This document shows, in pieces, positions 35,418 to 44,968 of a DNA stretch of 64,000 nt (position 1 is its first letter; the number at the start of each line of letters is the position of its first letter). This DNA comes from Bacteroides sp. Lineage in GTDB: Bacteria > Bacteroidota > Bacteroidia > Bacteroidales > Bacteroidaceae. A program made the position numbers and the translations under genes. Below the pieces are notes generated by a model. It did no database searches. It was given only the letters and a program-made list of their open reading frames with translations, and was not told where the DNA came from. The DNA lies in the NCBI GenBank assembly GCA_021201335.1, contig JAJQFD010000010.1:1-64000 (forward strand), in the 5' to 3' direction.

Positions 35418-38303
35418 ATGGGGAATAGACAGGTATACAGAATTATCGTGTTTCTTTTATTTGCCTGTAATATAGTAAGTTTGGAGGCACAACAAAATCA
35501 AGTAATAGACCTGAGTGGTTATTGGAACTTGTTTGTAGATTTGGAACACAAGTACTCCATCGACAGGAAACAGGACGTCCTTTTTACCGATACAATCATT
35601 CTACCTGCGACTCTCGATGAAGCAAAGAAAGGAATCCAACAACGTTCCGGTACATCCACTCGCCTGATGCGTAACTACCTCTTTGAAGGAAGAGCGTGGT
35701 ACCAAAAGAAAGTAACCATACCCGCCTCCTGGAAAGACAAAACCAAACTCCTACACCTCGAACGAACCAAAGTAACCCACATCTGGGTGGACAACACGTA
35801 TATTGGCCATTCTTTACGGATCACTCCTTCTCAAAAATATGATTTAACTCCTTACCTGACAACCGGTGATCATCTGATTACGATACTGGTAGATAACGGA
35901 GCGGACTGTGGATTACCCGATGTAATCCGTTCTTCTCACCAATGGAGTGACGAAACACAAACAAACTGGAACGGCATACTCGGTGACATCAGTCTTATAG
36001 CTAAACCTTCTATTCATATAAGCTCCGTACAGGTTTATCCGGATGTATCACAAAAGGAATTTACCCTCAAAACCCGTGTAACCAATCATACGGGAAGCAC
36101 CCAACAAACAGTTCTATCTATTAATGCCTGCCTGTTTAATTCAGCAGAAAATCAGGTTCCACCCACGAAACAAACCGAATTAAGCATCGAACCGGGAACG
36201 AAAGAATATAACATCCGGTATGAATTAGGAAACGATGCCCGGTTGTGGAGTGAATACTCTCCCAATCTTTACCGGTTGAACTTAGCCATACAATCAGAAA
36301 AGAAAGAAATCATTGATACATATACCTTATCCGCCGGATTGAGAGAGTTTAGGGCAAACGGTAAAGCACTCACCATCAACGGTACCCGTATATTCCTGCG
36401 TGGGAAACATGACGGGTGCGTATTCCCCTTAACAGGTTATGCTCCGATGACGGTTTCCGACTGGATGCGGTATTTTGATATTCTTCGTTCGTATGGTTTT
36501 AACCATGTACGTTTTCATTCCTGGTGTCCTCCTTCGGCTGCGTTTGAGGCGGCTGACCTAAAAGGTTTCTATCTACAACCCGAACTTCCCATCTGGGGAG
36601 GCATCGATGAAGAAGTAGATTCCCCTGTCAATTCCTTTTTGATCCGGGAAGGAAAAGGGTTGATGGACGACTTTGGCAACCATCCCTCTTTTGTCTGTTT
36701 CTCCACCGGTAACGAGTTATGGGGGAGCATTGATGGAATGAAAGAAATTACTCGCCAGCTTCGTGACTATGACAACCGGCATTTATATGCATTGGGTTCT
36801 AACTTCCATCTGGGTTGGACCGGTGAGCAAGGTACCGAAGATATCATGGTAGCCTGCCGGGTAGGTGGACACAATGACGCAACCTTCGAGCCCCATGTCC
36901 GTAGTTCTTTCTCCTTTGCCGACGCTATCAATGGAGGTTGGTTGAACGCGACTTATCCCAATACAGTTATGAACTTCAACCGGGGAGTAGCCCAGACGAC
37001 CAAGCCTGTGATTGCGCATGAAACCGGACAATTCCAAATCTATCCCAATCCACGGGAGTTAAAAAAATACACCGGAGTACTGGCTCCGTATAACCTCGAA
37101 CGTTTCTGTAGGTTAACCGCCCAGAAACATGGTACCGAAAAGACGGAACGTTTTTTCCAGGCTAGCGGCGCTTTAAGTTTATTATGCTACAAGGCTGACA
37201 TTGAAATGAGTATGCGTACCGCCGACTTAGCAGGTTTCCAGATGCTCGATATACAAGACTTTCCGGGACAAGGTACTGCCTTAGTAGGATTGTTGGACGC
37301 CTTCATGGACAGCAAAGGCCTGACGACACCGGAAGAGTTTTCCAGTTTCAATGCAGAGGTAGTGCCGTTGTGGGAATCTCAATCATATACCTGGTATAAC
37401 CACGAAACATTGACTGGTACCATTAAACTGTTTAACTACGCAAAAGAAAATCTGAAAGGTGTTACCATCGACTGGCAGTTAATTGATTCCCAAACGGGTC
37501 TTTGTTTGAAAAGCGGTGCAGTAACCCATCAGGAAGTAACCCGTGGGCTTGCTGATATGGGTACAGTAGCAATCAACCTGACAGATATCAAAGAGGCGAA
37601 AGCCATGCAACTGTCTTTATCGGTACGAAATACCCGGTACAACAACAAATACAACCTCTGGGTATATCCAAAAGTGGTGTTGAAAAAGCCGTCTAGCGTT
37701 GAAGTATTTACCCAGGTAAACGAAGAACTATGGAAAACTCTGCGTCAGGGAAAGAAAGTATTACTCATGCCTTCCGCCGATACCTATCCGGAGCAAACCG
37801 TAGGCGGACTGTTTACGAATGATTACTGGAATTACTCCATGTTCAAAACCATATCGGAAAATGCAGGAAAGCCGGTATCACCAGGCACATTGGGGTATTT
37901 GATCGAAAATGAACATCCGTTGTTCCGTTACTTCCCGACCTCTTTCCACAGTGATTGGCAATGGTGGGCTCCTGCCAGGAATGCACGTCCGATAATTATG
38001 GATTCCCTTTCATCCGAAGTGGGAATGATTGTGGAGGCGATCGACAATGCCGAAAGAAATCACAAACTGGGAGTGCTGTTTGAATGTAAAATAGGTAAGG
38101 GAAAACTACTGGTTTGCATGGCCGATCTGATGAAAGGCAAGGAGTATAAAGAATGTGAGCAATTACAGAATGCCATCTATCATTATATGAATTCGGCTGC
38201 GTTCGCTCCAAAATATGAAATAACCCCGGAAGAATTATCGATGCTTTTTAGTTCATCTATAACGGCACCCTCCATTCAGGGCGTCAAAAATGTATCATAT
38301 TAA
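35418..38303 (+). CDS. GH2-like glycosidase (beta-mannosidase/galactosidase type)
   Basis: A 961-residue exported enzyme (signal peptide ending SLEAQ). N-terminal GH2 sugar-binding sandwich (ILPATLDEAKKG, YQKKVTIPASW, LLHLERTKVTHIWVDN), immunoglobulin-like domain, then the barrel with FSTGNELWGS (acid/base Glu433) and VIAHETGQF (nucleophile Glu535), and an accessory C-terminal region. Sugar specificity cannot be read directly; in this locus a beta-mannosidase or related exo-activity is the simplest idea. It is the last gene before repeat element copy 2. Confidence 0.82.
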   Translation: MGNRQVYRIIVFLLFACNIVSLEAQQNQVIDLSGYWNLFVDLEHKYSIDRKQDVLFTDTIILPATLDEAKKGIQQRSGTSTRLMRNYLFEGRAWYQKKVTIPASWKDKTKLLHLERTKVTHIWVDNTYIGHSLRITPSQKYDLTPYLTTGDHLITILVDNGADCGLPDVIRSSHQWSDETQTNWNGILGDISLIAKPSIHISSVQVYPDVSQKEFTLKTRVTNHTGSTQQTVLSINACLFNSAENQVPPTKQTELSIEPGTKEYNIRYELGNDARLWSEYSPNLYRLNLAIQSEKKEIIDTYTLSAGLREFRANGKALTINGTRIFLRGKHDGCVFPLTGYAPMTVSDWMRYFDILRSYGFNHVRFHSWCPPSAAFEAADLKGFYLQPELPIWGGIDEEVDSPVNSFLIREGKGLMDDFGNHPSFVCFSTGNELWGSIDGMKEITRQLRDYDNRHLYALGSNFHLGWTGEQGTEDIMVACRVGGHNDATFEPHVRSSFSFADAINGGWLNATYPNTVMNFNRGVAQTTKPVIAHETGQFQIYPNPRELKKYTGVLAPYNLERFCRLTAQKHGTEKTERFFQASGALSLLCYKADIEMSMRTADLAGFQMLDIQDFPGQGTALVGLLDAFMDSKGLTTPEEFSSFNAEVVPLWESQSYTWYNHETLTGTIKLFNYAKENLKGVTIDWQLIDSQTGLCLKSGAVTHQEVTRGLADMGTVAINLTDIKEAKAMQLSLSVRNTRYNNKYNLWVYPKVVLKKPSSVEVFTQVNEELWKTLRQGKKVLLMPSADTYPEQTVGGLFTNDYWNYSMFKTISENAGKPVSPGTLGYLIENEHPLFRYFPTSFHSDWQWWAPARNARPIIMDSLSSEVGMIVEAIDNAERNHKLGVLFECKIGKGKLLVCMADLMKGKEYKECEQLQNAIYHYMNSAAFAPKYEITPEELSMLFSSSITAPSIQGVKNVSY

Positions 38304-38349
38304 TCCATCCGTAACACACCAAAACCCGCATGATATCACCATCACAGAG

Positions 38350-38592
38350 AAAAATCAAGGCTGAAAGCCTGCCAGATTTAGCCCAGGGTAAGCGAGCAAC
38401 GCGAGCGCAACCCTGGGTAATACGAGTCCTGAAAAGGAGTTCTGTAGGAACGACACACAAGAATGAATCCTTTGATATGCCGTGCTTGCAGCACTCATTC
38501 CCTGCGGTGAGTCCACAACCCAGGGCTGCGCTCCCTTGGCTCGCTTACCCTGGGCTAAATCTGGCAGGCTTTCAGCCTTCACTAAATGCATC
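38350..38592. repeat. Composite palindromic repeat element, copy 2
   Basis: Arms of about 60 bp form a near-perfect inverted repeat: AAGGCTGAAAGCCTGCCAGA at the left (from about 38357) and TCTGGCAGGCTTTCAGCCTT at the right (to about 38579), continuing inward through ATTTAGCCCAGGGTAAGCGAG. The centre has GGAGTTCTGTAGGAACGACA as in copy 1. No coding potential: the ORFs read through it are symmetric artefacts of the palindrome. Confidence 0.75.
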
Positions 38593-38702
38593 AAGTTATA
38601 TCGGTGGGGCTGCGGGTTATCAATACGTGCAATAATATAAACTCATTCTGTTAAAGCATTTCTAAAGAATCATGTAATAGTTAAAATAATACTACTTTTG
38701 GA

Positions 38703-38745
38703 TAATACAGTATTAGTAATATTCTCCGTACTGTTCGTACATTTG
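38703..38745 (+). promoter_or_regulatory. GH3 promoter with upstream palindrome
   Basis: A -7 box TACATTTG (38738-38745) lies 26 bp before the GH3 ATG, with the palindrome TAATAC-A-GTATTA (38703-38715) about 22 bp upstream, a plausible regulator site. It starts the second mannan operon (GH3 onward). Confidence 0.5.
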
Positions 38746-38771
38746 TAGATAAGTAAATCGATTTTAATAAT

Positions 38772-41069
38772 ATGAAAAAACATTGGCTTCTTATGGCAAC
38801 AGTTTTGCTATCCTCCTGCTCCCCTTCGGGAGAAGAAATATACAAGAACCCTTCCGCCCCGGTTGAGGAAAGAGTGGAAGACCTTCTCAGCCGGATGACC
38901 CTCGAAGAAAAGGTGGGTCAAATGAATCAGTTTGTCGGCATTGAGCACATCAAGGCCAACAGTGCCAGCATGACTGAGGAAGAATTAAAAAACAATACCG
39001 CCAACGCTTTCTATCCGGGCGTCACGGAAAAAGATGTGGAACGATGGACAGAACAGGGTTTGATCGGTTCATTTCTGCATGTACTGACGATCGAAGAGGC
39101 CAACTATCTGCAAAGTCTCGCCATGAAGAGCCGTTTGCAAATCCCTATTATCTTCGGGATTGACGCCATTCATGGGAACGCGAACGCACCTGACAATACG
39201 GTATATCCGACCAATATAGGACTGGCTTGCTCCTTCGATACGGAAATGGCTTACAAGATAGCCCGCCAGACCGCGAAGGAAATGCGGGCGATGAACATGC
39301 ACTGGACGTTTAACCCAAACGTGGAAGTTGCCCGCGATCCCCGCTGGGGACGGGTAGGCGAAACCTTCGGAGAAGACCCTTACCTGGTCACACTCATGGG
39401 AGTAGAATCGGTGAAAGGGTATCAGGGTGATTTAAACAGACCGGAAGACGTACTGGCATGCATCAAGCACTTTGTGGGAGGCAGCCAGCCAATCAACGGA
39501 ACAAACGGTTCTCCTACGGACCTATCCGAACGGACTATCCGGGAAATTTTCTTTCCTCCTTTCAAGGCGGGCGTCGATGCCGGAGCCATGTCGCTAATGA
39601 CGGCACACAACGAGCTGAACGGTATTCCTTGCCACAGCAACGAGTGGCTGATGCAAGATGTACTGAGAAACGAATGGAAATTCCCCGGATTTGTGGTAAG
39701 CGACTGGATGGATATCGAACATATTCATGATTTGCATGCTACCGCAGAAAACCTGAAAGAAGCCTTTTACCAATCCATTGAAGCCGGTATGGATATGCAC
39801 ATGCACGGCATACACTGGAATGAAATGGTGGTAGAGCTGGTGAAAGAAGGACGTTTGTCCGAAAAGAGAATCACCGAATCGGTACGTAGGATACTGGATA
39901 TTAAGTTCCGGCTCGGATTGTTTGAACAACCATACGCCGACGAGAAGAAAAGCATGGAAATCCGCCTGAGCGCCGAGCATAGAGCCACAGCCCTGGAGGC
40001 TGCCCGCAACAGTATCGTCTTGTTGAAGAACGACGGCGTATTGCCGCTGGATGCTTCCAAATACAAACGAGTACTCGTTACCGGTATCAATGCCAATGAC
40101 ATGAATGTACTGGGCGACTGGAGTGCGGTTCAGAAAAATGAGAACGTAAGCACCATCCTACAGGGATTGCAACAGATTGCACCCGACACCCGGTTTGATT
40201 TTGTGGATCAAGGTTGGGACCCCCGGAACATGGACCAACGGAAAGTCAACGAAGCAGCTGCCCTTGCCAAACAAGTTGACCTTAACATTGTGGTTGCCGG
40301 AGAGTATATGATGCGCTTCCGCTGGGCCGACCGGACAGACGGAGAAGATACCGACCGTTCGGACATCGACCTGGTTGGATTGCAAAACGAACTGATCGAA
40401 AAGGTGGCTGCTTCTGGCAAACCAACCATTCTGATTCTCGTTAACGGACGCCCGCTCGGTGTGGAATGGGCCGCCGAAAACTTACCTGCCATTGTAGAAG
40501 CGTGGGCACCGGGGATGTATGCCGGACAAGCCGTGGCCGAAATCCTGTATGGAAAGGTAAACCCGACAGCGAAACTTGCCATCACCATTCCTCGCAGTGT
40601 GGGACAGGTGCAGATGATTTATAACCACAAACCGTCGCAATATTTCCATCCGTATGTAGTGAAACCGAGTACGCCCCTCTGGCCTTTCGGACACGGGCTT
40701 TCTTATACAACATATGATTACAGTGATCTTCGTATTTCCAGCAAGGAGATTGCGGCGGATGGTACGGTAGATGTTCAGGTAAAAATCACCAATACCGGAA
40801 ACCGCGATGGAGTCGAAATCACTCAGTTGTACATCCGGGATACATACAGCAGTGTTACCCGTCCGGTAAAAGAACTGAAAGACTTTGCCCGCATACCCCT
40901 CAAAGCCGGAGAAAGTAAAGCAGTTACTTTCACGATTACCCCGGATAAACTGGGATTCTACGATAAGAACATGAAATGGATTATTGAACCTGGAGAATTT
41001 AAGATTATGGTTGGCCCTTCATCCTCCGATGAGGCGCTGCTGACGGAAACATTTACGGTAAAAAAATAG
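38772..41069 (+). CDS. GH3 beta-glucosidase-like lipoprotein
   Basis: A 765-residue lipoprotein (LLSSCSPSG). GH3 N-terminal barrel with nucleophile Asp311 in FVVSDWMD, the alpha/beta-sandwich domain (ARNSIVLLKNDGVLPLD), and a C-terminal fibronectin-III-like domain (VDVQVKITNTGNRDGVEITQLYIRD). Family members release glucose (some mannose or xylose) from oligosaccharide ends; here glucose from glucomannan fragments is likely. First gene of the operon that continues to the epimerase; the next gene starts 3 bp later. Confidence 0.93.
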   Translation: MKKHWLLMATVLLSSCSPSGEEIYKNPSAPVEERVEDLLSRMTLEEKVGQMNQFVGIEHIKANSASMTEEELKNNTANAFYPGVTEKDVERWTEQGLIGSFLHVLTIEEANYLQSLAMKSRLQIPIIFGIDAIHGNANAPDNTVYPTNIGLACSFDTEMAYKIARQTAKEMRAMNMHWTFNPNVEVARDPRWGRVGETFGEDPYLVTLMGVESVKGYQGDLNRPEDVLACIKHFVGGSQPINGTNGSPTDLSERTIREIFFPPFKAGVDAGAMSLMTAHNELNGIPCHSNEWLMQDVLRNEWKFPGFVVSDWMDIEHIHDLHATAENLKEAFYQSIEAGMDMHMHGIHWNEMVVELVKEGRLSEKRITESVRRILDIKFRLGLFEQPYADEKKSMEIRLSAEHRATALEAARNSIVLLKNDGVLPLDASKYKRVLVTGINANDMNVLGDWSAVQKNENVSTILQGLQQIAPDTRFDFVDQGWDPRNMDQRKVNEAAALAKQVDLNIVVAGEYMMRFRWADRTDGEDTDRSDIDLVGLQNELIEKVAASGKPTILILVNGRPLGVEWAAENLPAIVEAWAPGMYAGQAVAEILYGKVNPTAKLAITIPRSVGQVQMIYNHKPSQYFHPYVVKPSTPLWPFGHGLSYTTYDYSDLRISSKEIAADGTVDVQVKITNTGNRDGVEITQLYIRDTYSSVTRPVKELKDFARIPLKAGESKAVTFTITPDKLGFYDKNMKWIIEPGEFKIMVGPSSSDEALLTETFTVKK

Positions 41070-41072
41070 CTT

Positions 41073-42194
41073 ATGAACAGATTAATAAAGGTATATGCGG
41101 CAGGTTTCATACTTGTCGCAGGGCTACTATCATGCAACAACGCTGGTAAAAAGCAACAAAATAAGGACAATTTGAAACGAACCCCGGAAACAGAAAGTAT
41201 GCTGCAAACCCTGAAAAACATGCCGAAGCATGGCATTATGTTCGGTCATCACGACGATCCACTTTACGGTATCGGTTGGGAAGGAGACGAAGGACGCAGC
41301 GATGTAAAAAGCGTATGCGGTGATTATCCGGCGGTTATGTCCTTTGATTTGGGTCGTATCGAACTGGGAAGGGATAAAAGCCTCGACAAGATTCCTTTCG
41401 AAAAGATACGGAAAGAAATCATTGCCCAATACCACCGGGGAGGAATAAATACCATCAGTTGGCACTTGGATAACCCGGTGACCGGCGGTGATTCGTGGGA
41501 TGTAAGCGACACAACGGTAGTAGCTTCCGTACTGCCGGGTGGTGTCAACCATGCAAAGTTTCTGACATGGCTGGATTATGTGGCCGACTTTATGCACTCT
41601 CTCCAAACAGAAGACGGGGTAAAAGTACCGATTTTGTTCCGCCCGTGGCACGAACATACGGGTAGTTGGTTCTGGTGGGGACAAAATCTCTGTTCGGCAG
41701 AAGAGTACAAAGCTTTGTGGAGACTCACCTACGACCGGTTATGTGAAAAGAAAGTCAACAACCTTCTCTACGCCTACTCCCCCGGTTCCGAACCTAACTC
41801 CCCGGCGGAATACCTTGAACGTTACCCAGGAGACGATATCATTGATTTAATCGGATTCGACTGCTACCAGTTCGACCAAGCTGTTTATCTGGAGCAAATG
41901 CATAAATCCCTCCGCATACTCACCGAAATAGCCCAAACGCATAACAAAGCAATGGCGGTAACCGAAACCGGATACGAAACTATTCCCGATCCGGTATGGT
42001 GGACGGAAGTGTTGCTGCCTGTGCTGAAGGAATACCCGGTTAGTTACGTCGTTGTATGGCGCAACGCACGGGAAAGGGAAAATCATTATTACGCCCCTTA
42101 CCCCGGACAGGTATCTGCTCCCGATTTTGTGACATTCTACGAAGATCCGGTTACCTTATTCGCAGCAGACGTAAAGAAGTTGAAGAGCGATTAA
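41073..42194 (+). CDS. GH26 mannanase/mannobiohydrolase-like lipoprotein
   Basis: A 373-residue lipoprotein (LVAGLLSCNN) made almost only of the GH26 barrel: IPFRPWHEHTGSWFWWG-type motif (LFRPWHEHTGSWFWWG) with acid/base Glu194 and MAVTETGYE with nucleophile Glu298. It resembles the ManA-type enzyme in the B. fragilis mannan cluster, which releases mannobiose, the substrate of the epimerase encoded four genes on. It has no accessory domain, unlike the other GH26 here. Confidence 0.9.
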   Translation: MNRLIKVYAAGFILVAGLLSCNNAGKKQQNKDNLKRTPETESMLQTLKNMPKHGIMFGHHDDPLYGIGWEGDEGRSDVKSVCGDYPAVMSFDLGRIELGRDKSLDKIPFEKIRKEIIAQYHRGGINTISWHLDNPVTGGDSWDVSDTTVVASVLPGGVNHAKFLTWLDYVADFMHSLQTEDGVKVPILFRPWHEHTGSWFWWGQNLCSAEEYKALWRLTYDRLCEKKVNNLLYAYSPGSEPNSPAEYLERYPGDDIIDLIGFDCYQFDQAVYLEQMHKSLRILTEIAQTHNKAMAVTETGYETIPDPVWWTEVLLPVLKEYPVSYVVVWRNARERENHYYAPYPGQVSAPDFVTFYEDPVTLFAADVKKLKSD

Positions 42195-42281
42195 ATGCTA
42201 CCGGAATCCGACCCAAATGCAACTGGGATTCGACCCGGATGCTACCGGAATTTAACTCGAATCCTACCGGCATTTGAACCT
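42194..42281 (-). repeat. Array of four imperfect 22-bp units (mannan locus, right)
   Basis: Units start at 42194, 42216, 42238 and 42260. Read on the minus strand the cores are AATGCCGGTAGGATT, AATTCCGGTAGCATC, AATCCCAGTTGCATT and GATTCCGGTAGCATT, the same family as the array at 21168-21255 but facing the other way. It fills most of the 134-bp gap between the GH26 and GH130 genes. Confidence 0.8.
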
Positions 42282-42328
42282 TCACCTGATCTTATTTAAA
42301 AAACACGCTAGTACTTAATTGAAACTAA

Positions 42329-43521
42329 ATGATTGAAAAAACCAAGGTTATGAATTCGTTTGAAGAAAAAATCAGTAAATTGCTCGCTGAACACGATACC
42401 CTAATCACCCGCAAAAACAAACCGGTGGAAAAGAATAATGGAGTATATACACGCTACAAGTATCCCATACTTACGGCCGAACACACTCCGCTATTCTGGC
42501 GGTATGACTTTGACAAAAGGGCCAACCCCTACCTGATGGAACGCATCGGTATGAACGCTACGATGAATGCCGGCGCCATCAAATGGAAGGGAAAGTATTT
42601 GGTGATGGTTCGCGTGGAAGGCGTAGACAGGAAATCTTTCTTTGCCGTGGCCGAGAGTCCTAACGGCATAGATAACTTCCGCTTCTGGGATTACCCTGTA
42701 ACGATGCCCGAAGATGTGATCCCGGCAACCAACACATACGACATGAGGCTGACGGCTCACGAGGATGGTTGGGTTTACGGAATCTTTTGCGCCGAACGGC
42801 ATGACGATAACGCTCCTGCCGGAGATTTGTCGGCGGCAACAGCCACGGCAGCCATCGCCCGCACCAAAGACCTGAAAACCTGGGAAAGACTGCCTGACCT
42901 GGCAACTAAGAGCCAGCAACGAAATGTAGTGCTTCACCCGGAGTTTGTCAACGGCAAATATGCCTTATACACCCGTCCGCAAGATGGATTCATAGATACC
43001 GGAAAAGGCGGTGGCATCGGATGGGCACTCGTGGACGACATAACCAATGCTGTGGTAGCGGAAGAAAAGATCATCGATCACCGGTACTATCACACCATTA
43101 AGGAAGTGAAAAATGGAGAAGGGCCTCATCCCATCAAAACCCCGCAAGGATGGCTTCACCTGGCACATGGGGTACGAAACTGTGCGGCAGGATTACGGTA
43201 TGTGCTGCATCTGTACATGACAGCGCTGGACGATCCTACTCGCTTAATAGCCTCTCCTGCCGGACATTTCATGGCCCCCAAGGGGAAGAACGGGTAGGTG
43301 ACGTTTCGAATGTGCTTTTTTCCAACGGATGGATTGCCGATGAAGACGGTACAGTATACATTTACTATGCTTCCTGCGATACCCGGATGCACGTAGCTAC
43401 CTCCACGATCGACAAGCTGGTAGACTACTGCCTCAATACCCCGGAAGACGGATTGCGGTCGTGGACTTCTGTTGAAACACTGAAAAAACTGATTAATAAG
43501 AATTTAAGCATCATCAAGTAA
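42329..43521 (+). pseudogene. GH130 mannosylglucose phosphorylase, single-base frameshift
   Basis: The product would be about 397 residues of the GH130_1 type, which phosphorolyses 4-O-beta-mannosyl-glucose to mannose-1-phosphate and glucose in the cytoplasm. The first frame (42329-43297) has NSFEEKISKLLAEHDTLI, RYDFDKRANPYLMERIGMNA and GEGPHPIKTPQGWLHLAHG, and ends MAPKGKNG-stop. The other frame continues GEERVGDVSNVLFSNGWIADEDGTVYIYYASCDTRMHVATST to 43521. One base is missing at about 43280-43285 (CCCAAGGGGAAG). The start may be ATG 42350 (MNSFEEKI). Confidence 0.88.
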
Positions 43522-43534
43522 ACATACAAAAGGA

Positions 43535-44965
43535 ATGATAAAACTCAAAGAAAAAGTAGGCTACGGACTGGGCGACATGGCATCGTCCATGTTCTGGAAG
43601 ATATTCGGCATGTACCTTTTATTCTTTTACACGAAAGTTTTTGGTATATCACCCGCCGCGGTAGGAACCATGTTACTGGTCACCCGCGTTTACGATTCGG
43701 TCAGTGATCCGTTGATGGGTATCATCGCCGACCGCACACACACCCGGTGGGGGAAGTATCGTCCGTACCTTCTTTGGTTTGCCATCCCTTTTGCTGCGAT
43801 AGGAGTCCTTACCTTTTACACCCCGGACTTAAGCGAAACCGGAAGACTGGTCTATGCCTATATCACCTATACCCTGATGATGACAGTATATACGGCCGTG
43901 AATGTTCCGTATGCATCCTTGTTGGGTGTGATGTCTGCCAACCCGAGAGAACGGAATCTGCTCTCTTCCTACCGAATGTTTTTCGCCTTCATCGGTAGCT
44001 TTATCACGTTTATGTTGCTACAGCCTTTGGTTGATTTCTTTAATGGAATATTCGACCCCAACCCCACTGCTGCGGAAGCATTAGCCGAAAGCACCAGCAT
44101 CAGCGAGTACCCAACGGGATGGGTGTGTGCCGTAGCGGTTATCGGAGTGCTATGTGCTATCTTGTTCTTCCTCTGCTTCAAGTGGACACGGGAAAGGGTG
44201 AAACCAGTAGACGAAACAAAAAAGAATACCGTCAAACAAGACCTGCGCAACCTGGGTAAGAATGCCCCGTGGTGGATTCTGATGGGTTCTGGCCTCGCCG
44301 CTCTCTTGTTTAACGCCATTAGAGACGGCGTTGCCCTGTTCTATTTTGCCGACTATATCCAAATCAGTTATAAGATGCCCTACTTTGGTTGGACGATGGC
44401 AACGATTTATCTGCTGGTTGGACAAGCCGCCAATATGGTCGGTGTGGCACTGGCAGCACCGTTGTCTAATAGGTACGGAAAGAAGAAAACCTACATGACG
44501 GCGATGGCTATTGCGGCTGTACTGAGTGTCTTCTTCTTTGGCCTGCAACCCGATCAGATCGTCTGGATATTGATTTTGCAAGCGTCGATCTCTATTTGCG
44601 CCGGTTACGTACTTCCGTTGTTATGGAGTATGTACGCCGATATTGTGGATTATCAGGAATTAAAAACCGGAACCCGAAGCACCGGATTGATCTTTTCCTC
44701 TTCTTCCATGTCGCAGAAAATGGGCTGGGCCTTAGGTGCCGCCCTTACCGGATGGTTGCTGGCCTGGTTTGGTTATAGCCAGGAGATGGCCGTGCAAAGT
44801 GAAGAAGCCATTTACGGAGTACGCTTAATGATCAGTTGGCTACCGGCTGTGAGTTGTTTGTTGGCCGTTATCGGTATGGCATTCTACCCGCTATCAGAAA
44901 AGAAAGTTCACGATATCACCGAAGAACTGGAAAGGAGAAGAAGTAACAAGTTAAAACAGGATTGA
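43535..44965 (+). CDS. GPH-family sugar:cation symporter
   Basis: A 476-residue inner-membrane protein with about 12 spans, MelB type: the N-terminal VGYGLGDMASSMFWKIFGMYLLFFYTKVFG and the DPLMGIIADRTHTRWGKYRPY loop are the GPH signature. It should import mannobiose or mannosyl-glucose with Na+ or H+. It corresponds in position to the symporter in the B. fragilis mannobiose cluster. It lies 13 bp after GH130 and 3 bp before the epimerase. Confidence 0.92.
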   Translation: MIKLKEKVGYGLGDMASSMFWKIFGMYLLFFYTKVFGISPAAVGTMLLVTRVYDSVSDPLMGIIADRTHTRWGKYRPYLLWFAIPFAAIGVLTFYTPDLSETGRLVYAYITYTLMMTVYTAVNVPYASLLGVMSANPRERNLLSSYRMFFAFIGSFITFMLLQPLVDFFNGIFDPNPTAAEALAESTSISEYPTGWVCAVAVIGVLCAILFFLCFKWTRERVKPVDETKKNTVKQDLRNLGKNAPWWILMGSGLAALLFNAIRDGVALFYFADYIQISYKMPYFGWTMATIYLLVGQAANMVGVALAAPLSNRYGKKKTYMTAMAIAAVLSVFFFGLQPDQIVWILILQASISICAGYVLPLLWSMYADIVDYQELKTGTRSTGLIFSSSSMSQKMGWALGAALTGWLLAWFGYSQEMAVQSEEAIYGVRLMISWLPAVSCLLAVIGMAFYPLSEKKVHDITEELERRRSNKLKQD

Positions 44966-44968
44966 GCC

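Noticed and set aside
35418..38303. GH2 gene named specifically as beta-mannosidase
   Set aside because: Catalytic residues show GH2 but not the sugar; context alone cannot decide between mannosidase, galactosidase and others.
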